Part shown: in pieces, positions 7,387-15,308 of the stretch
How the letters are laid out: each line of letters starts with the position of its first letter
Numbering within the stretch: position 1 is the first letter of the stretch
Translations under genes and position numbers: made by a program
Assembly (NCBI GenBank): GCA_022510905.1
Contig: JAFLSN010000027.1
Span: 1 to 33,111, forward strand
DNA length: 33,111 bases
Source of the DNA: Treponema sp.
GTDB taxonomy: Bacteria > Spirochaetota > Spirochaetia > Treponematales > Treponemataceae
Reading direction: 5' to 3'
The notes under the pieces: model-generated
Databases searched by the model: none
What the model saw: the letters and a program-made list of their open reading frames with translations, nothing else
What the model was told of the DNA's origin: nothing

Positions 7387-9127
7387 TGCTGTTTATTTCC
7401 ATGCTCCACTCAGCCAAGCGGTACTCAAAAAACTGGGGGCTCTTTAAGTCCAGCACTTTGACATAATACTCACGGGCGTGTTCTATTCCTCCAAACATAT
7501 CATAAAACAGTCCCATGTAAAAGTACATTTTTCCGCGTTGGTTTATATTCGAGATGGCTGCGATTTTTGGCGGCAAGGTTCCTTCTCCAGCTTCGTCATG
7601 GAATACGCGGAGCATTTTGTATTCAATCGTATTCTGGTCGCCCATTGTGCGCAAAATGGAATTGCTGTAATCCTTGGCGCCTTTTTTGTCGCCTTCCATG
7701 TAATAACAGTAAGTGACCAGCAGCGGATATGAAATGTTGCCTTGATATGCGGGAACCGGTTTTTTGTTTTTGTTTGAAGAAACAGCGTTGTCGTATTTTG
7801 CGCGGGCCATGTCGTACTTGCGGCACTCAAAAAATGCCTTGCGTGCATCCGTCCAGTTTTTCTGGTGCAAAGAAAGAATGCCTATACTTTCGTATGCATA
7901 ATAATACTGAGGATTGAGCGCAACCACTTTTTTGTAATCGGCCAGCGCCTGCGAAATTTTATTCTGCTCGTCGTACAGTCCTGCGCGGTAGGCATAGGCC
8001 AAAAAATAGTTGGGTTCTATTTCAATCGCTTTTGTCCAGGCTTGTTCGGCTTCGTCAAATTTGCCAAGATAGCGCAGGTACAACCCGTTGTCATTGTTGT
8101 AGTCATAATTGTTTGGGTCGATTTCAAGTGCCTTGGCAATGTTGTCAGCGGCAACCTTGTATCTTTTTTGGGCATAAGCGAGTTTTCCAAGATAGGAATA
8201 GGCTTGCGCGTTCTGCGGGTTCACTTCCAGAAGTTTATTGAATGTTGCCTTTGCGTGCTCATCAAACTCAAGGAAGTAGTCCATCTGGCCTACGCCGAAC
8301 AATGCCTCTTCATTTTTTGGATCTTTTACGAGCACTTTTTGGTACAGTTCACGTGCCTGCTTGTAGCGTTTTCCAAGAGCGAATGTTTCAGCCTGGGCAA
8401 CGTTTGCCTTGGCATTATACGGGTCTTTTTTGAGCAAGGCCTGAAGCTGCGCGGTGCGGGCTTTTTTGTCGTCACGGCGTTCCGCGATGGCAAGACGGAT
8501 TTCAAGCACATCTATGCTTTCAGAATCAATCTGGGCAAGTCTGTTGCACACCTGTTCAGCTTCGTCAAGCAGGTTTTCGCTTACAAGAAGAGAGCCCCTG
8601 ATGAGCTGGAGATCAAAATCGTCTGCAATGGAAGCGGGCATGTCCTTGTACAGCGCAAGTGCATCGGCAGCTGTTCCACCGGAAAGCACCTGGCGCAGGT
8701 TGTCCATAAAAAAGCGTTTTTCTATTGAACGGAGCAGTTCCTGCACCTCTTTGTTTTCGCCGTTGGCGGCAAGCAGAGATTCGCACACGGATTTTGCCTC
8801 GCTGTAACGGCCGGCGACATCAAGCATACGGGCTTTAAAAAACTGAATATCAAAATCATCCGCATAATTCGCGGGCACTTCATCGTACCGTTTGAGCGCT
8901 TCTTCAACACCGTTGGTTTTTGCGGTGGCACGCACAGAAGCCAAAAATTCATCTTTAGAAAACTGTGTTTCTTTTTTTTCTGAATTCTCTTGTGTCGTGG
9001 GTTCCTCGCGGGGTTCCTGGTTCTGCACAGGCACAGTTTGATTTTTTGTGGTGGCACAGCCGCCTGCCAAGAATATAACGGCAGCGCACAGCACTGCCAC
9101 CATCGCAGATTGTATCCGAACGTTCAT
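7373..9127 (-). CDS. TPR-repeat lipoprotein
   Basis: This 584-residue protein is predicted to be lipid-anchored in the envelope. A signal sequence ending LAGGC places the lipidated Cys at about residue 24, followed by a polar linker rich in Glu, Gln and Thr (about 25-60). The rest is a chain of tetratricopeptide repeats, most regular between about 230 and 420 with motifs such as ALFGVGQ, AYSYLGKLAYAQKRY, ALEIDPNN, AIEIEPN and VALNPQYYYAY. TPR arrays usually scaffold protein complexes. ATG 9127 is chosen over a GTG nine bases upstream because GAGG precedes the ATG by eight bases and the signal peptide begins there. It is the first gene of a two-gene operon with the TraB protein, suggesting the pair works together, and it is divergent from the gene at 9203. 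Confidence 0.85.
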   Translation of the reverse strand: MNVRIQSAMVAVLCAAVIFLAGGCATTKNQTVPVQNQEPREEPTTQENSEKKETQFSKDEFLASVRATAKTNGVEEALKRYDEVPANYADDFDIQFFKARMLDVAGRYSEAKSVCESLLAANGENKEVQELLRSIEKRFFMDNLRQVLSGGTAADALALYKDMPASIADDFDLQLIRGSLLVSENLLDEAEQVCNRLAQIDSESIDVLEIRLAIAERRDDKKARTAQLQALLKKDPYNAKANVAQAETFALGKRYKQARELYQKVLVKDPKNEEALFGVGQMDYFLEFDEHAKATFNKLLEVNPQNAQAYSYLGKLAYAQKRYKVAADNIAKALEIDPNNYDYNNDNGLYLRYLGKFDEAEQAWTKAIEIEPNYFLAYAYRAGLYDEQNKISQALADYKKVVALNPQYYYAYESIGILSLHQKNWTDARKAFFECRKYDMARAKYDNAVSSNKNKKPVPAYQGNISYPLLVTYCYYMEGDKKGAKDYSNSILRTMGDQNTIEYKMLRVFHDEAGEGTLPPKIAAISNINQRGKMYFYMGLFYDMFGGIEHAREYYVKVLDLKSPQFFEYRLAEWSMEINSNGNK

Positions 9128-9166
9128 TCCTACCACCTCAACTGATTACTGTTCCGCTGCATGCTG

Positions 9167-9195
9167 TTGCATTTTGTCTTTTAAATGGATAAAAT
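9167..9195 (+). promoter_or_regulatory. Promoter for a near-leaderless transcript of the 9203 gene
   Basis: TTGCAT (9167-9172), a 17-bp spacer and TAAAAT (9190-9195) end seven bases before the ATG at 9203. This geometry favours ATG 9203 over the in-frame ATG at 9185, which would lie upstream of the transcription start. Confidence 0.6.
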
Positions 9196-9202
9196 ATGCA
9201 AA

Positions 9203-11554
9203 ATGCGTAAACATCCAGTCAGAAAGTTACTTGGACTTACCGTCCTTTATGCCGCTATCATTATCGGCATTTTTGTCCTGCAATTTAAGACCGAATCCGT
9301 TGTTTCGCGGACAATCGGCCAGCTGCATATAATGCTCGCCCAAACACAAACGGACGCGAACACCGTCCATCTAAGGAACAGCATACAGGTAAGCTTTAAG
9401 GGTCTGAATTTTACCGCAAACGATGAATTTCCTGCAACCGTGTACTGTGCGGCCGCTCCCGAAGAAGCACAGCAGCTGGTTCTTGCATCATGGTCGGAGC
9501 CCGATGCACTTTCGGTACAGTTTGATTTTATTGATGGAAGTGCGATAGTGTTTGCCCTTTCAGATGAAACCGAAGACGCGCAGCTTTCTATCACTGCCAT
9601 TCCTTCTGAAGAATTTGACACGCTTTCGCTCGCGTATAAAACGGCAGGAAATTATTCAATTAAAGAACTTGCCGCAAACCATGCAATCATTTCTTCAAAA
9701 GAAAGCGACCTTGCTTTGCAGGCGTATGCTGTTTCTGAGGATCGCATAGTGTTCTCGGCAGCTGATTCGGTGGCACTATACGCGCGCTACGACCCGGCCC
9801 AGCGATTCGATTACAACTTGGTTGCAGGACTGCCACACACAGACTTGCATTCGTATGAACAGCTGGTGCAACTCATGCGTGGGACTCTGGTGGAACGCTT
9901 TAACGCGGCCCGCACAACGGCCGAAGCCGCAAATTTTTCCGAGCAGGATGTGATAGCATATGTTGCGGAAATGGCCAAAAACGGACGCTACGGAGAAGCG
10001 CTTGATGCTGTGCCAGCGGCGTTCAAACGCGGAAACCGCCGCACATATCTTTCGGCACCATATTTTGACAGCCTTTCTTCAATGAACCACAGCCTTGTAA
10101 TGCAGACTGAAAAATTCCGTTCGCTGGCAGACAGTTCAATCACTTCAAAAGATTTAAATATTTTTACCGTTGACGGCATTGCGGATTTTATGCTCCGCGA
10201 AAAATACACCAGCCGGGTCCGGAGCATGGCAGCCATTCCGTTGCAGCAGGCAACGTTTGCGCCCACGCTTGCTCAAGCCACCGCGCTCATTGCCATGTAC
10301 AATGCGCTAAGCCCCAAAGACCCGGTTCTGGCACAAAGCTTTGCAGACGTGCTGCCAGAATGTCTTGACGTAATTGCCAACGGCTGCACCCTCGAAAACC
10401 AGCAGCTTACTTTGAGCGAAAATGAAAGCCCATGCTCAACCATTCAGACAATAGAAACCGGTGTGGCACTCTTGACGCTGGGTTCAATCAAAAACGAACA
10501 GGAACTTGTGCAGACAGGGTGCCTGCTGGTAGCTTCGGCACTGCCTTCGGTATCAGGCCTCGACCTGCACAGCCTTTCGGAACTGTATCCGCTCATGGTC
10601 ACTGACAATGCATACTATCCGCACACCGTGGTTTTGGGCTATTACGGCACCACACCGGTGTGGGCCTGGACATGTGCAAGTGCCATCACTTATGTGCAGG
10701 GAAGCAGCGGTGTAATCGACATGAACATTGAATTCCCGCTTGGCTTGACACACCATTTGATTTTGACAGGAGTTCCATCATTCCATTCAAATATTGAAAT
10801 TCAACGGCAGCGGTTTCGCACTGACCCTCGGTTTGAAACATACAATTCTTCAGGCTACGTATATCAAGGAAACACTGAAACATTGCTGCTGAAATCGCGC
10901 CACAAAACATCGGTTGAGCTGATACGGCTGTTTTGCGACCCCGCGCCCAATTTTATACGTGCCGATGTACTTTCCGAACCAATACCGGGAGCTGGCACCA
11001 GTACACCCGCTGCGCAAAACCGTGCGGCACAAGGTTCAAACCAAACGGCAGACAGAAATCTATCACCTGCACCTGCGGGCGCGGAATTGCCTGTGGCCGA
11101 AACCCCGAACACCTCTGCTGCAACTGCATCGGCGGCAAGGAACAATGCAACGGCTTCCGAAAAGGAAAAGTCAAACCGTCAGGCACAAACAACACCAGCG
11201 GCATCCAGCGCAATGCGACCTGCCGCTGAAACTTCCGCACCAGCAGCAGCTCAAGCAGCAAAAACCGCACCAACGGCCGGCACCACAAACAAAACGGACA
11301 GTTCTGACTCCCAAGAACAAACTGCTCCACAAACAGTAGACGTTGTACTTGAATCGATTGACGGCCGCCGAAGAACCGAAGCGATTCGAGCCATTTCAGG
11401 CATAACCAGAAAATCCGAAAGTGAAGTCCGGGCCATGCTGAACAATCCCAGCAATCCGCTTCCGATAACAGTGCTCACCCAAGTTCCGCCCGCAGAAGCT
11501 GAACAGGTTGTAACAAAGCTTAAAAACGCAGGGGCTCAGGCCCGCATACGCTAA
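9203..11554 (+). CDS. Membrane-anchored protein with a C-terminal L7/L12-like domain
   Basis: This protein of about 783 residues has a positively charged start (MRKHPVRK) and one membrane segment (about 9-30), so most of it should lie outside the cytoplasm. Residues 30-590 form a large domain I do not recognise; it is beta-rich at first and then helical. A low-complexity Ala/Thr/Pro/Ser/Gln linker spans about 595-710. The last about 70 residues (DVVLESIDG ... AIRAISGITRKSE ... PAEAEQVVTKLKNAGAQARI) follow the strand-helix-helix-strand-helix-strand plan and several key residues of the ribosomal protein L7/L12 C-terminal domain (DVVL, AI-AI--IT, EAE-----L--AGA). The start at 9203 follows the promoter position. 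It is divergent from the TPR lipoprotein. Function is unknown; the domain may act as a protein-binding module. Confidence 0.72.
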   Translation: MRKHPVRKLLGLTVLYAAIIIGIFVLQFKTESVVSRTIGQLHIMLAQTQTDANTVHLRNSIQVSFKGLNFTANDEFPATVYCAAAPEEAQQLVLASWSEPDALSVQFDFIDGSAIVFALSDETEDAQLSITAIPSEEFDTLSLAYKTAGNYSIKELAANHAIISSKESDLALQAYAVSEDRIVFSAADSVALYARYDPAQRFDYNLVAGLPHTDLHSYEQLVQLMRGTLVERFNAARTTAEAANFSEQDVIAYVAEMAKNGRYGEALDAVPAAFKRGNRRTYLSAPYFDSLSSMNHSLVMQTEKFRSLADSSITSKDLNIFTVDGIADFMLREKYTSRVRSMAAIPLQQATFAPTLAQATALIAMYNALSPKDPVLAQSFADVLPECLDVIANGCTLENQQLTLSENESPCSTIQTIETGVALLTLGSIKNEQELVQTGCLLVASALPSVSGLDLHSLSELYPLMVTDNAYYPHTVVLGYYGTTPVWAWTCASAITYVQGSSGVIDMNIEFPLGLTHHLILTGVPSFHSNIEIQRQRFRTDPRFETYNSSGYVYQGNTETLLLKSRHKTSVELIRLFCDPAPNFIRADVLSEPIPGAGTSTPAAQNRAAQGSNQTADRNLSPAPAGAELPVAETPNTSAATASAARNNATASEKEKSNRQAQTTPAASSAMRPAAETSAPAAAQAAKTAPTAGTTNKTDSSDSQEQTAPQTVDVVLESIDGRRRTEAIRAISGITRKSESEVRAMLNNPSNPLPITVLTQVPPAEAEQVVTKLKNAGAQARIR

Positions 11555-12204
11555 CGTAACCAAAGGCCGCAAATCAGCCAGCATCGGTCGTTCCGCACGG
11601 CGATGAAAGTCTGCACGGCAGCTTGATGTCCAACAAAAACTGCCGTGGCTCAAACAATCATGTACAATGAATTCAGTTTATTCATGCGAAAAGTGTACAT
11701 ACCGCGCTTATGCGAAGCTGGCCCTAGCCTAAAGCTCTGCTGCAAATAGGGGCGAAATGAGCGTTTAAAATCAGCCTCGCAGATGGCACGTCGGATTTTA
11801 ACTTCGACTTTTCTGCGAAAACTCGGTTATTGGCTGCCATATCTCACTTCATTGCCGGGGAGCACAGGAATGGTGTGCATCCTTGACTGCGATACCTTAT
11901 TAAGAGCAGCACACCTGGCAAAGTGTAAAGTTTTTTTATCACTACCCAGTTATCAAAATTTCAGAAAAATCATGCCCCTTTTTTTACATAGTGAAGCCTT
12001 GCTTTTGCGTTGGGGGCGTTTGTTGAAATATACTGAAAATATACGGCTTCTGGGCGTTCAAGCGCATTTGCACACAACTTCCCAAATATACAGCAAACAT
12101 GACGTTGCTGTGCGACTTTAGCCGCAGAACACAGCTTTTTATTCCGCAGAAAGAAAATTCTACAATTTTTTTGGAAAAATGTACCGTTTTTGCAAAACCT
12201 ATGG
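11555..12204. other. Gene-free stretch rich in inverted repeats
   Basis: No convincing gene is seen. Several inverted repeats occur: CACGGCAG/CTGCCGTG (11614-11621, 11640-11647); ATGTACAATGAAT paired with ATTCAT plus TGTACAT across an 8-base bulge (11660-11700); TTAAAATC/GATTTTAA (11765-11772, 11794-11801); and GGTGTGC/GCACACC (11872-11878, 11909-11915), followed by a T7 tract at 11931-11937. It could hold an untranslated RNA of roughly 300 bases ending near 11937, but it matches no tmRNA, RNase P, 6S or SRP signature that I know. An open frame at 11783-12121 resembles nothing recognised. Confidence 0.4.
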
Positions 12205-12239
12205 TATACTGTGTACCAAGAATATCCAACATGTCGGAG
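12205..12239 (+). promoter_or_regulatory. -10 box and Shine-Dalgarno of the glycosidase operon
   Basis: TATACT at 12205-12210 would start a transcript near 12217. CGGAG at 12235-12239 lies five bases before a TTG start at 12245. No good -35 is seen at the usual spacing. Confidence 0.45.
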
Positions 12240-12244
12240 TTATT

Positions 12245-13675
12245 TTGAACAAGCGCGATTTTCCAAAAATCCACTTTTATGATCAGGATTTTGTAGACAT
12301 ATATGACAAAACTTGGAACTGGCTTTCCGACTACTGGATTGACCCTTCCACTGGCGAAACCTCACCTGACGGTTATTTTATCTATCCTCGGCATGGTGAA
12401 TTTTATATAGACCAGGCCGAAGCAATTTTTTCTTCATTTTTCCTTGTATATTCAAACCGGAACTACGCGGCCAACAAAAATATCGACTATTTTTATACCC
12501 ATCAAGAAGAAAACGGTGCCATCCGGTGGCGGTACGACACAAAAAGCAACCAGCCCATCATCGACCGCACAAATCCGGAGGGCGTTGGGCTGCCACTGTT
12601 TGCCTGGGCAGAATTCAACCTGTACCACAAAAGTGCCAACAAACGCCGCATAAAAGAAGTGATGCCACATCTGCAAAAATACATGGACTGGATTGACCGC
12701 ACATTCAGGCAGGAAAACGGCCTTTACGCCGTGCCACCTGAAAGTTCCACCATGTTCAACTCGCCGCGCAAGGGCACCCATTATCCGATTGATTTCAACA
12801 GCTGCATGGCAATCAACGCGGCGCACATGAGCGCCCTTGGCGACATCCTTAACGACAAAGAGTTGAGCTTTCAATACAAAAAGATGTATTTCAGCCTGAA
12901 AACTCGAATCAACAGCCTTATGTGGGATGCCGAAACAGGTTTTTACCACGACCTTGACAAAAACGAACAGCGCCTTGGCCAAAAAACAATAGCGGGATTC
13001 TGGCCGCTTTTGGCGGAACTTCCGAACGCCGACCGTGCCGAAGTGCTTATTGCCCAGCTGGAAAATCCAAAAACATTCGGCACCGAACATCCATTTCCTT
13101 CGCTCAGTGCGGACAGTTTGGATTTTAAAGAAAAAGGTGAAGGCTTCTGCGGTTCTGTGTTCCCGCCATTCAATTTTATGGTCATAAAAGGACTTGAAAA
13201 ATATCAGCGCTATGATTTTGCACGCGAATGTGCAATCAGGCACTTGTACTTTATTCTTGAAGGGCTGAGCCCCGCCGACAGCAAAGAAAAAGGCGACCTT
13301 TACGAAGCCTATCTTCCTACAAAAGAAGGTTTTGCAACCATGAGCCGCAGAGCCGACTTTCCGCGTAAACGGTACCTGCATTACATCGGCCTTTCAACTA
13401 TCGCACTTATGATAGAAAATGTAATCGGGCTCAATATAAGCCTGCCGCGCAAAACCGTGGACTGGGTGATTCCGAATCTCGAAATCATGGGCATTGAAAA
13501 GCTTTCGCTCAAAAGGAACCTTATCACTATTTTAAGCAACAAAAGCACCCGTGGCTGGGAAATCCAGATGGAAAGCGAAAAGCTGTACTACTTTACCATC
13601 AACATACTTGACCAAAAGAAAAAAACGTTGCCCATACCTTCGGGCAAGTGTTCCATGCTCATAGACAAACTATAA
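12245..13675 (+). CDS. Trehalase-like (alpha/alpha)6-barrel glycosidase
   Basis: This protein of about 476 residues resembles GH37/GH63 glycosidases (trehalase family). Supporting features are the repeated aromatic and acidic helices of an (alpha/alpha)6 barrel: W-DAETGFYHDLD, GFWPLLAEL, GSVFPPFNFMVIKGLEKY and the C-terminal DLYEAYLPTKEG. The exact sugar substrate cannot be read from sequence; trehalose, or an alpha-linked oligosaccharide such as a glycogen fragment, is plausible. There is no signal peptide, so it should be cytoplasmic. The TTG at 12245 is preferred over the ATG at 12179 because it follows CGGAG, while the ATG precedes the likely transcription start. It is the first gene of an operon with the Ppx/GppA gene (14 bp away) and polyphosphate kinase. 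Confidence 0.72.
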   Translation: MNKRDFPKIHFYDQDFVDIYDKTWNWLSDYWIDPSTGETSPDGYFIYPRHGEFYIDQAEAIFSSFFLVYSNRNYAANKNIDYFYTHQEENGAIRWRYDTKSNQPIIDRTNPEGVGLPLFAWAEFNLYHKSANKRRIKEVMPHLQKYMDWIDRTFRQENGLYAVPPESSTMFNSPRKGTHYPIDFNSCMAINAAHMSALGDILNDKELSFQYKKMYFSLKTRINSLMWDAETGFYHDLDKNEQRLGQKTIAGFWPLLAELPNADRAEVLIAQLENPKTFGTEHPFPSLSADSLDFKEKGEGFCGSVFPPFNFMVIKGLEKYQRYDFARECAIRHLYFILEGLSPADSKEKGDLYEAYLPTKEGFATMSRRADFPRKRYLHYIGLSTIALMIENVIGLNISLPRKTVDWVIPNLEIMGIEKLSLKRNLITILSNKSTRGWEIQMESEKLYYFTINILDQKKKTLPIPSGKCSMLIDKL

Positions 13676-13689
13676 ACGGAGTAGATTTC

Positions 13690-15222
13690 ATGACGACGAA
13701 ACCGCAGGCCGTTATTGAAATTGGCTCTACGGGCATTCGTCTGCTAGTGGCCGAAATAACGGACAAAAACAAACGCTACATTCTTGACCGCAGTGAACTG
13801 CCTGTTGCATTGGGGCGCGATGTATTTACCACGGGCACTATCAGCCGCGAAACACTTTTGCAGTGTCTGCATGTGATGAACCGGTTTGGCGAGCAGCTAG
13901 ATGGCTGGGGAATCACACGCGAGGAGACTACCGTTATTGCAACCCGTGCAGTACGAGAAGCAAACAACCGAGATCCGTTTGTGGATCGCATAAAGGTTGC
14001 CACAGGCTTTAACGTGCACGTTATAGACGGCATTGAAGAAAACCGCTTGATGTACATTGCTGTTACAGACTGCCTGCAAGAAGGAAGCGTAAGCGTTCAG
14101 CAGAGCAATTCAATCATTCTGGAAATCACGGGCGGCACCACGGAAGTAATGCTCATGGAATGCGGAAGAATGGCAGGTGCCCACAGCATGCGCCTTGGCA
14201 CGGTGATTATCGAACAGCAGATGCGCGCGCTTATGGGCAACATCGACGACGGCCGCCGCTTTATCGAAGAATTCATACGCAACACGAGAGGCACGCTCAA
14301 AAACGAAATAAATCTTGAAAAAATCCAGCACTTTATCGCGGTCGGTAACGACATGAAAGTTGCCTCCCTGTTTGCAGGAAAACCGGTCTCGTCATTTTTA
14401 TGGGAAATGAACCGCAACGATTTTGACCGCTTTGTGGACGAAGTGCAGCACTACACGATTGAAGAATGTGTGGCACGCTTCAAGCTGAGCTATTCCGATT
14501 CGCAGACATTCCAGATTTCACTTCTGGCCTATAAGCTGTTCATAAATCTGACCAACGTGCACACCATCATCGTGCCCGAAACCTCAATCCGCGAAGGGCT
14601 GCTCATAAGCACAATGATGGAGCCAAACAAAAAGCTTCAACTTGAATTCAACGCGCAAATTACCGCAAGCGCACAAAATTTGCTCAAAAAATACCAGGGA
14701 GATGAAGCCCACGCGGAATATGTGCGCGGCGCAAGCATTGCCATTTACGATGCACTGCGGCATGAGCTGGGGCTTGACGGACACGCCCGCGTCCTGCTGG
14801 AAGTAAGCGCGATTCTGCACGACATCGGAATGTTTATCCGCGCCCAAGACCACAACAAGCACAGCAGATACATAATCACGCACAGCGAAGTGTTCGGACT
14901 TAGCCATGATGATGTAACGATGGTGGCGCAGATTGCAAACTACCACAAAGGAAGCGCACAGCCGCAGGAAGACCCGGAAATATGGCTTTTGCCAAGAAAA
15001 AACCGTCTGACAATTTTAAAGCTAAGCGCCATTTTGCGCGTGGCAGACGCACTGGATCGCGGCCACCAGCAGAACCTCACGGACTTTACCATTCACCTTG
15101 CAAAAGACACTATCACGTTCCGTGTAAAAGGGCACCGAAATCTGAACCTTGAAAAGCTCGCCATGGCCGAAAAAGGTGAGCTGTTTGAAAATGTGTTCGG
15201 CTATAAAATCGTGCTCGTGTAG
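13690..15222 (+). CDS. Ppx/GppA family phosphatase with C-terminal HD domain
   Basis: This 510-residue cytoplasmic protein is predicted to be an exopolyphosphatase and/or guanosine pentaphosphate phosphatase. The N-terminal ASKHA-type fold begins with VIEIGSTGIRLLVAEI (about 8-23), and the second phosphate-binding motif is EITGGTTEVMLME (about 144-156). IATRAVREANN is the conserved block between them. The C-terminal half carries an HD-type helix bundle with His-Asp at about 377-378 in AILHDIGMF, then KHSRYIITHSEVFGLS, as in the Ppx2/long GppA class. In the first motif Gly-Ser replaces the more common Asp-x-Gly-Ser-x-Ser pattern, so the Asp is changed to Glu. GGAG at 13678-13681 precedes the ATG. 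Its place between a glycosidase and polyphosphate kinase fits a role in polyphosphate turnover. Confidence 0.85.
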   Translation: MTTKPQAVIEIGSTGIRLLVAEITDKNKRYILDRSELPVALGRDVFTTGTISRETLLQCLHVMNRFGEQLDGWGITREETTVIATRAVREANNRDPFVDRIKVATGFNVHVIDGIEENRLMYIAVTDCLQEGSVSVQQSNSIILEITGGTTEVMLMECGRMAGAHSMRLGTVIIEQQMRALMGNIDDGRRFIEEFIRNTRGTLKNEINLEKIQHFIAVGNDMKVASLFAGKPVSSFLWEMNRNDFDRFVDEVQHYTIEECVARFKLSYSDSQTFQISLLAYKLFINLTNVHTIIVPETSIREGLLISTMMEPNKKLQLEFNAQITASAQNLLKKYQGDEAHAEYVRGASIAIYDALRHELGLDGHARVLLEVSAILHDIGMFIRAQDHNKHSRYIITHSEVFGLSHDDVTMVAQIANYHKGSAQPQEDPEIWLLPRKNRLTILKLSAILRVADALDRGHQQNLTDFTIHLAKDTITFRVKGHRNLNLEKLAMAEKGELFENVFGYKIVLV

Positions 15223-15308
15223 CGCACAATCGGAATTTTCCAGGCAGGCATTGCAAAAAATCACGCTGTGTTTGTGCACAAAGCGCCGCAGCACATACAG
15301 GGGGAATC

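Noticed and set aside
9185..9202. ATG 9185 as the start of the anchored protein
   Set aside because: It lies upstream of the predicted -10 box at 9190-9195, so it would not be in the transcript.
11640..11937. tmRNA, RNase P RNA or 6S RNA in the gap after 11554
   Set aside because: No tag-peptide frame, conserved core motifs or tRNA-like ends were found.
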